64,000 nt of DNA from JAAFHZ01 sp964247085 (GTDB lineage: Bacteria; Cyanobacteriota; Cyanobacteriia; Cyanobacteriales; Chamaesiphonaceae), in assembly GCA_964247085.1 (NCBI GenBank), contig CAXTSX010000002.1, positions 104,774 to 168,773 of the forward strand, given 5' to 3'. Below, in pieces: positions 8,508 to 17,342 of the stretch (position 1 is its first letter; each line of letters starts with the position of its first letter). A model generated the notes under the pieces. It was given only the letters and a program-made list of their open reading frames with translations. It did no database searches and was not told the DNA's origin. A program made the translations under genes and the position numbers.

Positions 8508-9146
8508 ATGTCGATCGGCATACTTGGCACCAAGGTTGGCATGACTCAAGTCTTTGACAAAGAAACCGGGCGAGCAATCCCCGTTACCGTTGTTCAAGCT
8601 GGACCATGTACAGTCACGCAAATCAAGACTAAGCAAACTGACGGCTATGAATCCGTGCAGATTGGCTATTACGAAGTAAAAGAAAAGTCGCTCAGTAGAC
8701 CAGAACTAGGACACTTAAAGAAAGCCGAGGCCAAACCCCTACGCCATCTGCAAGAATTTTTAGTGGATGCTGCTGGAGAATGGACAGTCGGCCAAGAAAT
8801 CAAATCTGATTTATTTGCCGTTGGTCAGCTAGTAGACGTGAGTGGCAACAGTATTGGACGAGGTTTTGCAGGTTGGCAAAAGCGTCACAACTTTGCGCGT
8901 GGCCCCATGACTCACGGTTCCAAGAATCACCGCGAGCCTGGTTCGACTGGTGCTGGTACTACTCCTGGTCGGGTATACCCTGGTAAGAAGATGGCCGGTC
9001 GACTAGGTGGTAAGCGCATTACTGTGAAAAAGTTGTCAGTGATTAAAGTAGATGCCGAAAGCAACCTGATTTTGATTGCTGGATCGGTACCTGGGAAGCC
9101 TGGTACTCTGCTGCGGATCATCCCTGAAGTTAGAGTAGGCAAGTAG
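8508..9146 (+). CDS. rplC: 50S ribosomal protein L3
   Basis: 212 residues starting with MSIGILGTKVGMTQVFD, diagnostic of uL3. The central segment GRGFAGWQKRHNFARGPMTHGS is the extension that reaches toward the peptidyl-transferase centre in known ribosomes. L3 is an early assembly protein of the large subunit. It is the first gene of the cluster here; rpsJ (S10), first in many bacteria, is absent from this position, as is common in cyanobacteria. The next gene begins 13 nt downstream. Confidence 0.99.
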   Translation: MSIGILGTKVGMTQVFDKETGRAIPVTVVQAGPCTVTQIKTKQTDGYESVQIGYYEVKEKSLSRPELGHLKKAEAKPLRHLQEFLVDAAGEWTVGQEIKSDLFAVGQLVDVSGNSIGRGFAGWQKRHNFARGPMTHGSKNHREPGSTGAGTTPGRVYPGKKMAGRLGGKRITVKKLSVIKVDAESNLILIAGSVPGKPGTLLRIIPEVRVGK

Positions 9147-9159
9147 GAGTATATAGAAA

Positions 9160-9801
9160 ATGACTAATTGCACTGTTCGCAACTGGCAAGGAGCCGAGGC
9201 TGGTTCTGCTGTCCTTGACCTAAGAGTTGCTTCTGAAGAAAATGCTGCACACATCGTGCACCGTGCCCTCGTGCGCCAAGCTAACAACGAACGCCAGGGA
9301 ACAGCTTCGGCTAAAACCCGGGCTGAAGTTAAAGGTGGTGGCCGCAAACCTTGGAAACAAAAAGGTACTGGTCGTGCTCGGGCGGGTTCGATCCGTTCGC
9401 CACTCTGGCGGGGTGGCGGTGTGATCTTTGGGCCAAAGCCTAGAGACTACAGCACCAAAATGAACCGCAAGGAAAGACGGTTAGCACTGCGCACTGCTTT
9501 CCAAAGCCGCGCTGATGAAATGGTAGTAGTTGAAGATTTTGATACTCAGTTAACTCAACCTAAGACTAAGGAGCTGACAGAAGCCCTAGCTCGGTGGGGT
9601 GTTGAAACTGGTAAAAAGACCTTACTAGTCGTGGCTGATGTCAACGAATCAGAGAATGTTTTTCTCTCGGCTCGGAACATTGCTACTGTCAAATTAATCT
9701 CGGCAGTAGGTTTAAATATCTTTGATATTCTAAATTCTGACCATATTATCGTTACCAAGAGCGCACTCACCAAGATTCAGGAGGTTTACAGTGACGACTA
9801 G
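9160..9801 (+). CDS. rplD: 50S ribosomal protein L4
   Basis: 213 residues. The long internal loop (KGGGRKPWKQKGTGRARAG at about 59-77) is the arm of uL4 that lines the nascent-peptide tunnel. The C-terminal globular part (LLVVADVNESENVFLSARNI) matches family layout. In enterobacteria L4 also represses its own operon; nothing here shows whether that holds in this organism. Its last 11 nt overlap the start of rplW. Confidence 0.98.
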   Translation: MTNCTVRNWQGAEAGSAVLDLRVASEENAAHIVHRALVRQANNERQGTASAKTRAEVKGGGRKPWKQKGTGRARAGSIRSPLWRGGGVIFGPKPRDYSTKMNRKERRLALRTAFQSRADEMVVVEDFDTQLTQPKTKELTEALARWGVETGKKTLLVVADVNESENVFLSARNIATVKLISAVGLNIFDILNSDHIIVTKSALTKIQEVYSDD

Positions 9802-10114
9802 ATCCCCCGGGCCAACTAGAATTAGCGTCCGCGACCTGCCTGACATTTTGCAGCGTCCGGTAATTACCGAGAAAGCGACGCGCCAGATGGAACAAAACAA
9901 GTTCGTTTTTGACGTAGTACCAAAAGCTACTAAGACCGACATTAAAGCGGCGATCGAAGTAGTGTTCAATGTCAAGGTGGTGCGGGTCGATACCTACAAC
10001 CCACCCCGCAAGAAAAAGCGGGTTGGCCGCTTTGCTGGTTACAAGCCTCAATACAAACGGGCGATCGTTACCGTAGCTGAAGGTCAATCCATCCCGCTTT
10101 TCCCTGAAGCTTAG
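9791..10114 (+). CDS. rplW: 50S ribosomal protein L23
   Basis: 107 residues. The GTG start at 9791 lies inside the end of rplD, but AGGAGGT at 9779-9785 with a 5-nt spacer makes it convincing. DILQRPVITEKATRQM is the uL23 signature and YNPPRKKKRVGRFAGYKPQYKRAIV the loop that follows. L23 sits at the tunnel exit and docks trigger factor and SRP. The roughly 18-residue N-terminal extension before the conserved core is slightly long. A start at a later codon would lose the ribosome site. Confidence 0.97.
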   Translation: MTTRSPGPTRISVRDLPDILQRPVITEKATRQMEQNKFVFDVVPKATKTDIKAAIEVVFNVKVVRVDTYNPPRKKKRVGRFAGYKPQYKRAIVTVAEGQSIPLFPEA

Positions 10115-10156
10115 GATCTCTCGTCTATTTCCATTATTTGTATTTGAGTTAAACCT

Positions 10157-11023
10157 ATGGGTACCCGTTCTTATCGGCCATATACGCCCAGTACACGCGA
10201 AACAGTAATCTCGGATTTTGCTGAAATTACCGCGAGTAAGCCGGAAAAATCATTAACCGTCTATAAACACCGCGCTAAAGGGCGTAATAATCGCGGTGTG
10301 ATCACTAGTCGCAGACGTGGTGGCGGCCACAAGCGTCTCTACCGGATCATTGACTTCCGTCGTCAAGACAAGCTCAATATTCCCGCGCGGGTGGCTTCGA
10401 TCGAATACGATCCCAACCGTAACGCCCGGATTGCCTTGGTTTTTTACCGTGATGGTGAAAAGCGTTACATCCTACATCCTGTAGGTTTAGAAGTTGGCAC
10501 CGAAATTATTACCTCGCCCGAAGCTCCCTTCGAGATTGGTAATGCCTTGCCGCTTACCAACATCCCTTTGGGTACCACCGTCCACAGCATCGAAATGACT
10601 GCTGGCAAGGGTGCTCAAATTGCCAGATCGGCTGGAGCTGGAGCGCAAATTGTGGCTAAAGATGGTGATTATGTCACCCTCAAGATGCCTTCTGGAGAAG
10701 TCCGGATGTTGCGCAAAGAGTGCTATGCCACCATTGGTCAAGTTGGTAACTTAGAAGCCCGTAACCTCAGTGCTGGTAAAGCCGGTCGAAACCGGTGGAA
10801 AGGCCGCAGACCAAAAGTCCGGGGTAGTGTTATGAACCCTTGCGATCACCCCCACGGTGGTGGTGAAGGTCGGGCACCGATCGGACGCAGTGGCCCTGTT
10901 ACTCCTTGGGGTAAACCTACTTTGGGTTACAAAACCCGGCAGAAGAACAAGGCTAGTACTAAGTTCATCGTTAGACGGCGACGCAAGTCTTCCAAACGGG
11001 GCAAAGGCGGCCGTCAGAACTAG
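10157..11023 (+). CDS. rplB: 50S ribosomal protein L2
   Basis: 288 residues, beginning MGTRSYRPYTPSTRETVISDF, a plastid/cyanobacterial style N-terminus. RRRGGGHKRLYRIIDFRR is the RNA-binding domain. The C-terminal VMNPCDHPHGGGEGRAPIGR contains the conserved histidine needed for peptidyl-transferase activity in other bacteria. Basic tail to the end, full length. It lies 42 bp after rplW. Confidence 0.99.
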   Translation: MGTRSYRPYTPSTRETVISDFAEITASKPEKSLTVYKHRAKGRNNRGVITSRRRGGGHKRLYRIIDFRRQDKLNIPARVASIEYDPNRNARIALVFYRDGEKRYILHPVGLEVGTEIITSPEAPFEIGNALPLTNIPLGTTVHSIEMTAGKGAQIARSAGAGAQIVAKDGDYVTLKMPSGEVRMLRKECYATIGQVGNLEARNLSAGKAGRNRWKGRRPKVRGSVMNPCDHPHGGGEGRAPIGRSGPVTPWGKPTLGYKTRQKNKASTKFIVRRRRKSSKRGKGGRQN

Positions 11024-11101
11024 GCTTGACAAATTTTGGCGGTGTTTAGTTCGCCGAAATTTCCTTGTTTTCAATCAAAGTCGTTTATTTCAACAACTAA
11101 T

Positions 11102-11380
11102 ATGGGTCGTTCTCTCAAAAAAGGTCCGTTCGTCGCTGATCATCTGATGACCAAGGTCGAAAAGATGAATACCAGCGGTAAAAAGGAAGTGATCAAAACC
11201 TGGTCGCGTGCTTCCACTATCTTGCCTCAAATGGTTGGTCATACGATCGCTGTTCACAATGGCAGGCAGCATGTCCCCGTATTTGTTTCCGACCAAATGG
11301 TAGGTCACAAGCTCGGTGAATTTGCACCAACTCGTACTTACCGCTCTCATGCTAAGGGCGACAAAAAAGCAGGTAGATAA
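11102..11380 (+). CDS. rpsS: 30S ribosomal protein S19
   Basis: 92 residues from the ATG at 11102 (MGRSLKKGPFVADHL), the invariant S19 start. The frame is open further upstream to 11036, but that extension has no similarity to the family. WSRASTILPQMVGHTIAVHNG and GEFAPTRTYRSHAKGDKK are conserved. S19 contacts S13 in the head of the small subunit. Full length. Confidence 0.98.
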   Translation: MGRSLKKGPFVADHLMTKVEKMNTSGKKEVIKTWSRASTILPQMVGHTIAVHNGRQHVPVFVSDQMVGHKLGEFAPTRTYRSHAKGDKKAGR

Positions 11381-11409
11381 AAGCCCAGCTGATTGCACAG
11401 GAAATAATT

Positions 11410-11769
11410 ATGGCAGTAGATAATAAAACAGAAATTAAAGCGATCGCTAAGTATATTCGGATGTCTCCGTACAAGGTGCGTCGAGTGCTGGATCAGATTC
11501 GGGGGCGCTCCTACCGGGAAGCCCTGATTATCTTAGAGTTCATGCCCTACAAAGCCTGCGAAGAGATTATCAAAGTATTGCGTTCGGCCGTGGCCAACGC
11601 CGAGCATAATGCCGGTCTCAACCCCGCGAAGCTAGTGGTATCTAGCGCTTATGCCGATCAAGGACCAGTATTGAAACGGTTTCGCCCCAGAGCGCAAGGC
11701 CGTGCCTTTGCTATTCGCAAGCCTAGTTGCCACATTACGGTAGCAGTATCGGAAGCAACTGAAGACTAG
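11410..11769 (+). CDS. rplV: 50S ribosomal protein L22
   Basis: 119 residues. AKYIRMSPYKVRRVLDQIRG is the uL22 signature. KRFRPRAQGRAFAIRKPSCHITV carries the beta-hairpin that reaches into the exit tunnel, where macrolide resistance mutations map in other bacteria. Full length. The gene lies 29 bp after rpsS and 32 bp before rpsC. Confidence 0.98.
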   Translation: MAVDNKTEIKAIAKYIRMSPYKVRRVLDQIRGRSYREALIILEFMPYKACEEIIKVLRSAVANAEHNAGLNPAKLVVSSAYADQGPVLKRFRPRAQGRAFAIRKPSCHITVAVSEATED

Positions 11770-11801
11770 ATCATTACCATTAGTAGTAGCAACAACACAG
11801 T

Positions 11802-12536
11802 ATGGGACAGAAGATTCATCCAATTGGTTTTCGCCTTGGCATTACCCAGGAGCACCGCGCTCGTTGGTTTGCTGAAGGTCGGCGCTATCCAGCCCTACTC
11901 CAAGAAGATTATAAAATCCGTCAGTTTATTGAGAAAGATAATGTTCTCAGTACTGCCGGTATCTCCAAGGTTCGGATCGAGCGTAAAGCCGACCAAATCG
12001 AAGTTGAGATTAACACTGCCCGCCCTGGGGTAGTAGTTGGTCGTGGTGGTGCGGGTATTGATACCCTCCGTCAAGGCTTGCAAAATGCTTTGGGTGGTAA
12101 CCGCCAAATTCGGATTAACGTGATTGAAATCACGCGGGTCGATGCCGAAGCAGCTCTCATTGCTGAGTTTATTGGCCAGCAACTAGAACGACGGGTTTCT
12201 TTCCGACGAGTGGTCAGACAGGCTATTCAACGGGCGCAAAGAGCTGAAGTTCAAGGCATTAAGCTCCAAGTCAGTGGTCGTTTGAACGGTGCAGAAATTG
12301 CCCGTACCGAATGGACGCGCGAGGGTCGAGTGCCTTTGCATACACTGCGTGCTGACATCGATTACTCCTACAAGACTGCCTCTACTACCTACGGTATTTT
12401 GGGGATCAAAGTATGGGTATTCAAGGGTGAGATTATCCCTGGTCAAGAACACGAATCTGTCCCAGCCAATGCTCAGCCTAAGCGGCGGCAACCCGGTCGG
12501 CGGCGACAGTTTGAAGATCGATCGGACGAGGGCTAA
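11802..12536 (+). CDS. rpsC: 30S ribosomal protein S3
   Basis: 244 residues. MGQKIHPIGFRLGITQEHRA is diagnostic. A KH-type RNA-binding domain has its GXXG loop in VVVGRGGAGIDTLRQ (about 76-90). The C-terminal half (SGRLNGAEIARTEW) is the S3 C-domain at the mRNA entry tunnel. A short basic/acidic tail (PKRRQPGRRRQFEDRSDEG) extends past the conserved end, common in this phylum. Confidence 0.99.
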   Translation: MGQKIHPIGFRLGITQEHRARWFAEGRRYPALLQEDYKIRQFIEKDNVLSTAGISKVRIERKADQIEVEINTARPGVVVGRGGAGIDTLRQGLQNALGGNRQIRINVIEITRVDAEAALIAEFIGQQLERRVSFRRVVRQAIQRAQRAEVQGIKLQVSGRLNGAEIARTEWTREGRVPLHTLRADIDYSYKTASTTYGILGIKVWVFKGEIIPGQEHESVPANAQPKRRQPGRRRQFEDRSDEG

Positions 12537-12566
12537 AGCCTCACATTCATTTATCTCATCAAGCCC

Positions 12567-12998
12567 ATGTTAAGCCCTAGAAGAACAAAATTCCGTAAAC
12601 AGCAACGCGGCAGAATGCGCGGTTTGGCCACTCGTGGTTGTAATCTCAACTTCGGTGAATTCGGGCTACAGGCAATCGAGCCTTCCTGGATCACTTCTCG
12701 CCAAATTGAAGCCTGTCGCCGTGCTGTCAACCGCTACATGAAGCGGGGTGGTAAAGTCTGGATTCGGATTTTCCCTGATAAACCTGTTACTATGCGCCCC
12801 GCCGAAACTCGGATGGGTTCTGGTAAAGGCTCCCCTGAGTTCTGGGTAGCTGTTGTCAAGCCCGGTCGTATACTGTTTGAAATCGGTGGCGTAGCCGAGC
12901 CAGTAGCGAAGGAAGCTTTTCGTTTGGCCTCCCACAAGCTGCCGATCAAAACTAAATTCATTGCCAAGCAGGTCTACGAAGAAGAGGAGGAGAGCTAA
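12567..12998 (+). CDS. rplP: 50S ribosomal protein L16
   Basis: 143 residues starting MLSPRRTKFRKQQRGRMRG, typical of uL16. VWIRIFPDKPVTMRPAETRMG is the central conserved part, near the A-site tRNA elbow. The stop overlaps the rpmC start by one base (TAATG), implying coupled translation. The C-terminal EEEEES is a slightly acidic tail. Confidence 0.99.
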   Translation: MLSPRRTKFRKQQRGRMRGLATRGCNLNFGEFGLQAIEPSWITSRQIEACRRAVNRYMKRGGKVWIRIFPDKPVTMRPAETRMGSGKGSPEFWVAVVKPGRILFEIGGVAEPVAKEAFRLASHKLPIKTKFIAKQVYEEEEES

Positions 12999-13222
12999 TG
13001 GCTTTGTCCAAAATGACTGACATTCGTGCCCTCAGCGATCAAGAGGTAGCCGACGGCATCGTCTCTATGAAGCGAGAGTTGTTTGAACTGCGTTTGCAGC
13101 AAGCTACCAACCGCTTAGAAAAAACCCACCAATTCAAACATGCCCGTCACAAACTGGCACAACTGATGACCGTGGAAAGTGAGCGGCAAGCTGCTCAATC
13201 ACCTGTTCAAGCTGAAAGTTAG
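12998..13222 (+). CDS. rpmC: 50S ribosomal protein L29
   Basis: 74 residues forming two helices. LFELRLQQATNRLEKTHQFKHARHKLAQL matches the uL29 core, located near the tunnel exit next to L23. The ATG shares a base with the rplP stop. A short Ala/Gln-rich tail follows the core. Confidence 0.97.
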   Translation: MALSKMTDIRALSDQEVADGIVSMKRELFELRLQQATNRLEKTHQFKHARHKLAQLMTVESERQAAQSPVQAES

Positions 13223-13230
13223 GAAAAAAT

Positions 13231-13476
13231 ATGGCTGTTAAAGAACTAGTGGGATTGGTCGTCAGCGACAAAATGCAAAAAACAGTGGTAGTAGCAGTGG
13301 AAAACCGCTCTGCTCACTCTAAATATGGCAAAGTAGTCGTCCGCACCAAAAAATACAAAGCCCACGATGAAGAGAACCAGTGCAAACCAGGCGATCGAGT
13401 GCGGATTCAAGAAACTCGCCCTCTGAGCCGTACTAAGCGCTGGCAAGTGGCCGAAATCTTCGGTCAACGTAGCTAG
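13231..13476 (+). CDS. rpsQ: 30S ribosomal protein S17
   Basis: 81 residues with the OB-fold pattern of uS17: LVGLVVSDKMQKTVVVAVE, then KYGKVVVRTKKYKAHDEEN, GDRVRIQETRPLSRTKRW. Primary 16S-binding protein. Full length, 8 nt after rpmC. Confidence 0.98.
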   Translation: MAVKELVGLVVSDKMQKTVVVAVENRSAHSKYGKVVVRTKKYKAHDEENQCKPGDRVRIQETRPLSRTKRWQVAEIFGQRS

Positions 13477-13508
13477 TTTAAAGTTGGGCAACCCCCTCTA
13501 AAGTCACC

Positions 13509-13877
13509 ATGATTCAACAAGAAAGTTATTTAAATGTTGCCGACAACAGTGGCGCGCGGAAACTACTATGTATTCGTGTCCTTGGTGCTGGTAATCGTCG
13601 TTACGGCGGTGTGGGCGATATTATTGTTGCTGTAGTAAAAGATGCTGTCCCCAATATGGCAGTAAAGAAATCTGATGTAGTACGCGCTGTGATCGTGCGG
13701 ACTCGTTATACTATGCGCCGAGACAGTGGTATGAGCATTCGTTTTGATGATAATGCTGCTGTGCTGATTAACGCCGATGGCAACCCCAGAGGCACTCGCG
13801 TATTTGGTCCAGTGGCCAGAGAACTGCGGGAGAAAAGCTTCACTAAAATCGTTTCCCTCGCACCAGAGGTATTGTAA
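13509..13877 (+). CDS. rplN: 50S ribosomal protein L14
   Basis: 122 residues, the exact length typical of uL14. MIQQESYLNVADNSGARKLLCIRVLGG-type N-terminus and IRFDDNAAVLINADGNPRGTRVFGPV are conserved. L14 sits at the subunit interface. Its TAA overlaps the rplX ATG by one base (TAATG). Confidence 0.99.
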   Translation: MIQQESYLNVADNSGARKLLCIRVLGAGNRRYGGVGDIIVAVVKDAVPNMAVKKSDVVRAVIVRTRYTMRRDSGMSIRFDDNAAVLINADGNPRGTRVFGPVARELREKSFTKIVSLAPEVL

Positions 13878-14221
13878 TGAAAAAGCAAAAGCCCAAAGTG
13901 TTACACCGGATGCATGTAAAAAGTGGTGACACTGTGCAGGTGATTTCCGGCAAGCAGAAAGGCCAGGTCAGTGAAGTTGTAAAAACTATCCCTGAAAAAA
14001 GTCAGGTGATTGTCAAAGGTGTGAACATTCGCACCAAGCACATTAAGCCTAGTCAAGAAGGCGAAACTGGACGCATTGATGCTAGTGAAGCACCAATTCA
14101 CAGCTCTAAAGTGATGCTTTACTCTAACAAAGAAAAAGTTGCTAGCCGGATTTGTTACACCGTAACAGCCGAAGGCAAGAAAGTGCGGATGCTGAAAAAA
14201 ACTGGCGAAATTATCGACTAG
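13877..14221 (+). CDS. rplX: 50S ribosomal protein L24
   Basis: 114 residues with a KOW motif (GDTVQVISGKQKGQVSEV, about 15-32) that binds 23S rRNA. One of the first proteins to join the large subunit in E. coli. The start is coupled to the rplN stop. A 64-bp gap with no obvious signal precedes rplE. Confidence 0.98.
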   Translation: MKKQKPKVLHRMHVKSGDTVQVISGKQKGQVSEVVKTIPEKSQVIVKGVNIRTKHIKPSQEGETGRIDASEAPIHSSKVMLYSNKEKVASRICYTVTAEGKKVRMLKKTGEIID

Positions 14222-14285
14222 TTAACAATTTCAACTCTCTATCGAATAACCCTATTGGTTCTGACCAAGCCCAGAACTTTGACCC

Positions 14286-14831
14286 ATGGCCCAAAATTTC
14301 AAAATTAAATACCAGGAACAAATTGTTCCAAAGCTTAAAGAGCAGTTTGGTTACACCAACATCCATGAGGTACCCAAGGTGACCAAAATTACCTTGAACC
14401 GTGGTTTAGGTGAAGCTGCTACTAATGCTAAAGCTCTAGAATCTTCTGTTGCTGAAATTGCGAAGATTACTGGCCAGAAGCCAGTGATCACCAGAGCGAA
14501 AAAGGCGATCGCCGGTTTTAAAGTGCGTGAAGGTATGCCCGTCGGCGTGATGGTAACATTGCGCGGCGATCGGATGTATGCGTTTCTAGATAGATTTATT
14601 AATCTATCCTTACCCCGGATTCGGGACTTTCGGGGCATTAGCCCGAAGAGTTTTGATGGGCGCGGCAACTACAGCGTCGGGATTCGCGAGCAGCTGATTT
14701 TTCCTGAAATTGAATACGACCAAGTCGATCAAATTCGGGGGATGGATATCTCAATCATCACTTCAGCTAACAACGACGAGGAAGGACGCGCATTGCTCAA
14801 AGCAATGGGTATGCCTTTCCGTGACCAATAA
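14286..14831 (+). CDS. rplE: 50S ribosomal protein L5
   Basis: 181 residues. IHEVPKVTKITLNRGLGEA and the RDFRGISPKSFDGRGNYSVGI segment are uL5 hallmarks, as is the end RALLKAMGMPFRD. It binds 5S rRNA and contacts P-site tRNA and S13. Full length. Confidence 0.99.
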   Translation: MAQNFKIKYQEQIVPKLKEQFGYTNIHEVPKVTKITLNRGLGEAATNAKALESSVAEIAKITGQKPVITRAKKAIAGFKVREGMPVGVMVTLRGDRMYAFLDRFINLSLPRIRDFRGISPKSFDGRGNYSVGIREQLIFPEIEYDQVDQIRGMDISIITSANNDEEGRALLKAMGMPFRDQ

Positions 14832-14860
14832 GTAGCCACTAACAACTAAAAACTGACACA

Positions 14861-15262
14861 ATGGCGGCACACGACACTATCTCAGACATGCTGACTCGGA
14901 TTCGAAATTCGAGTATTGTTAAGCACCAAACTACGGACATCCCTTCTACGAAGATGACCCGCAGTATTGCTAAGGTTCTCCAGAGCGAAGGCTATATTGC
15001 AGAAATCACCGAAGAGGGTGAAGGTATCACTAAGCATTTGGTGTTATCACTCAAATACAAAAATAAGAATCGCCAACCGATTATCACCGCAATGAAACGC
15101 GTGAGTAAACCGGGTTTACGCGTCTATTCTAACCATAAAGATTTACCTAAAGTCTTAGGTGGTATTGGAATTGCAATTATTTCCACTTCCAGCGGCATCA
15201 TGACCGACCGGGAAGCACGGAAACAGGGTCTAGGCGGCGAAGTCCTCTGCTACGTTTGGTAG
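14861..15262 (+). CDS. rpsH: 30S ribosomal protein S8
   Basis: 133 residues with MAAHDTISDMLTRIRNSS at the start and GGIGIAIISTSSGIMTDREA at the end, both diagnostic of uS8. It binds helix 21 of 16S rRNA. In E. coli it represses the spc operon. It directly follows rplE; S14 (rpsN), which sits between them in many bacteria, is missing here, as in other cyanobacteria. Confidence 0.99.
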   Translation: MAAHDTISDMLTRIRNSSIVKHQTTDIPSTKMTRSIAKVLQSEGYIAEITEEGEGITKHLVLSLKYKNKNRQPIITAMKRVSKPGLRVYSNHKDLPKVLGGIGIAIISTSSGIMTDREARKQGLGGEVLCYVW

Positions 15263-15317
15263 CCTTTTTCTCCCCTGATTCAAAGATAAGTAAATTGACA
15301 AGGAGAAATCCCCAACT

Positions 15318-15857
15318 ATGTCTCGTATTGGTAAAAAACCGATCGAACTACCCGCAAAAGTGGAAGTAACGATCGATGGTCAAAAAGTTTCTGTAAAAGG
15401 TCCCAAGGGCGAACTCTCCAGAGTTCTACCGGAAGGCGTTAAAATCGACAAAGACGGTACAACTCTCTCCGTTACGCGGGTGAATGAGTCGCGGATGGCT
15501 CGTCAGCGCCACGGTTTGTGTCGGACATTAGTTTCCAACATGGTTGATGGCGTATCCCAAGGCTTCCAGAAAAAATTGGAAATCCAGGGGGTCGGTTATC
15601 GGGCGCAGGTGCAAGGTAGCAATTTGATTTTGAACGTTGGCTATAGTAAACCCGTCGAAATCATCCCTCCGGCTGGCATTCAAATGGCTGTTGAAGGTAC
15701 TACTAACGTCACGGTGAGCGGTATCGATAAAGAATTGGTGGGCAACACCGCCGCTCGGATTCGCGATGTCCGGCCACCAGAAGTTTACAAAGGCAAGGGT
15801 ATTCGCTACGCAGGCGAAGTCGTCAGACGTAAAGCTGGTAAATCAGGTAAGAAATAG
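15318..15857 (+). CDS. rplF: 50S ribosomal protein L6
   Basis: 179 residues, starting MSRIGKKPIELPAKVEV. It contains the two repeated uL6 domains and ends with RPPEVYKGKGIRYAGEVV plus a basic tail. An AAGGAGA site about 10 nt upstream supports the ATG. It lies near the sarcin-ricin loop where GTPase factors bind. Confidence 0.99.
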   Translation: MSRIGKKPIELPAKVEVTIDGQKVSVKGPKGELSRVLPEGVKIDKDGTTLSVTRVNESRMARQRHGLCRTLVSNMVDGVSQGFQKKLEIQGVGYRAQVQGSNLILNVGYSKPVEIIPPAGIQMAVEGTTNVTVSGIDKELVGNTAARIRDVRPPEVYKGKGIRYAGEVVRRKAGKSGKK

Positions 15858-15860
15858 ATT

Positions 15861-16223
15861 ATGAAATTAACTCGCAAAGCCTCTCTACAACGTCGGCACT
15901 TCCGCGTGCGGAAGCGGGTCAGTGGTTCTTCTGCCCGACCCAGACTAGCAATCTTTCGCTCCGGTCAACACATCTATGCTCAGGTGATTGATGATGTCCA
16001 GCAGCACACTTTGGCCGCTGCTGCCACTGTTGACAAAGAAATCAAAACTAAACTAAGCACTGGTGGTAACATCGAAGCAGCTACTGCCGTTGGTAAATTA
16101 GTTGCTGAACGAGCTTTGGCTAAAGGCATTGCCCAAGTGGTGTTCGATCGCGGTGGTAACTTGTACCATGGTCGAGTCAAAGCCCTTGCCGAAGCTGCGC
16201 GGGCGGCTGGCTTAGATTTCTAA
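15861..16223 (+). CDS. rplR: 50S ribosomal protein L18
   Basis: 120 residues. RRHFRVRKRVSGSSARPRLAIFRS and the C-terminal VVFDRGGNLYHGRVKALAEAAR are uL18 signatures. It delivers 5S rRNA to the large subunit with L5. The start is 3 nt after rplF, indicating tight coupling. Confidence 0.99.
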   Translation: MKLTRKASLQRRHFRVRKRVSGSSARPRLAIFRSGQHIYAQVIDDVQQHTLAAAATVDKEIKTKLSTGGNIEAATAVGKLVAERALAKGIAQVVFDRGGNLYHGRVKALAEAARAAGLDF

Positions 16224-16252
16224 TTACTTTTGATAAAATATATATTAAAATC

Positions 16253-16795
16253 ATGGCAAAAGAGCAACAGCAGCAAAAGCGCGGTAAAGGCAACAAATCC
16301 AACAAAGAAAAGGAATCAGCCTACCAAGAGCGTATTATCCAAATTCGCCGGGTCAGCAATGTAGTCAAGGGTGGTAAAAAGCTCAGCTTCCGGGCGATCG
16401 TCGTAATTGGCAATGAAAAAGGTCAAGTCGGCGTAGGTGTCGGCAAGGCTAGTGATGTAATCGGCGCCGTCAAAAAAGGCGTAGCCGATGGCAAAAAACA
16501 CCTAGTTGATGTGCCTCTCACTAAATCCAATACTATTCCGCATCCGATCGTCGGAGCCGGTGGTGGTGCTAACGTGATGATGCGTCCAGCAGCCCCTGGT
16601 ACTGGAGTAATCGCGGGGGGTGCGGTGCGTACTGTCCTAGAACTAGCAGGTGTCAAAAATATTTTGGCTAAGCAGTTGGGTTCTGGTAATCCTCTTAACA
16701 ACGCGCGGGCGGCAGTCAATGCTCTGCAAACCCTGCGTAGTTTCAATCAGGTGGCGGAAGATCGCGGTGTGACCGTGGAAAGTCTATTCGCCTAA
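16253..16795 (+). CDS. rpsE: 30S ribosomal protein S5
   Basis: 180 residues. A Lys/Gln-rich N-terminal extension of about 22 residues precedes the double-stranded-RNA-binding-like domain (YQERIIQIRRVSNVVKGGKK) and the second domain (PHPIVGAGGGANVMMRPAAPG). It affects decoding fidelity and mRNA helicase activity at the entry tunnel. The next gene is rplO; rpmD (L30) is absent from the usual position. Confidence 0.99.
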   Translation: MAKEQQQQKRGKGNKSNKEKESAYQERIIQIRRVSNVVKGGKKLSFRAIVVIGNEKGQVGVGVGKASDVIGAVKKGVADGKKHLVDVPLTKSNTIPHPIVGAGGGANVMMRPAAPGTGVIAGGAVRTVLELAGVKNILAKQLGSGNPLNNARAAVNALQTLRSFNQVAEDRGVTVESLFA

Positions 16796-16829
16796 GTTCT
16801 ATTCCACTTTCATTTGAGATTTATTCACT

Positions 16830-17273
16830 ATGAGATTAAACGACGCAAAACCCAAAGCGGGTTCTAAGCACCGCAAACGCCGAATTGGTCGCGGTGTGGC
16901 AGCTGGTCAAGGTGCTAGTGGCGGTTTCGGCATGCGTGGCCAAAAGTCCCGTTCTGGTCGTCCTACTCGTCCCGGCTTTGAAGGGGGTCAAATGCCCCTC
17001 TATCGGCGCTTGCCAAAGCTTAAGAGCTTTCCACTGATTAACCGTAAGGTTTATACCATCATCAATGTTAGTAAATTGGCCGAGCTACCAGCCAAAACTG
17101 AAGTGACGATCGAGTCCTTGATGGCTGCTGGTATTGTTACCACCAATGATGGTCCCCTGAAGCTTTTAGGCGATGGCGACCTGTCTGTAGCTCTAACTTG
17201 CAAGGCGGGTGCTTTCACTGCCGGAGCCAAGGCTAAGATTGAGGCCGCTGGTGGCACTTGTGAAGTCATTTAA
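16830..17273 (+). CDS. rplO: 50S ribosomal protein L15
   Basis: 147 residues. The glycine- and arginine-rich N-terminus (KRRIGRGVAAGQGASGG, then FGMRGQKSRSG) is the extended RNA-binding tail of uL15, followed by GGQMPLYRRLPKLKSF. Late-assembly protein. It is the last gene before a terminator-like hairpin, so the first transcription unit may end here. Confidence 0.99.
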   Translation: MRLNDAKPKAGSKHRKRRIGRGVAAGQGASGGFGMRGQKSRSGRPTRPGFEGGQMPLYRRLPKLKSFPLINRKVYTIINVSKLAELPAKTEVTIESLMAAGIVTTNDGPLKLLGDGDLSVALTCKAGAFTAGAKAKIEAAGGTCEVI

Positions 17274-17295
17274 AACTTCCTAGGTTGATATGAAT

Positions 17296-17342
17296 CCATC
17301 GTACATCTGGTGACAGTGCCAGCTTACGGTGGGTTTGTTTTT
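17296..17342 (+). terminator. Hairpin with T-rich tail after rplO
   Basis: CCATCGTA (17296-17303) pairs with TACGGTGG (17325-17332, one G-U). An inner CTGG (17307-17310) pairs with CCAG (17319-17322). GTTTGTTTTT follows directly. This fits a Rho-independent terminator separating rplC-rplO from secY. I saw no convincing secY promoter in 17343-17504, only isolated -10-like boxes such as TAGAAT at 17388. Confidence 0.55.

Noticed and set aside
11036..11101. Upstream extension of the rpsS reading frame
   Set aside because: It has no similarity to S19, and MGRSLKKGPFVADHL at 11102 is the known start.
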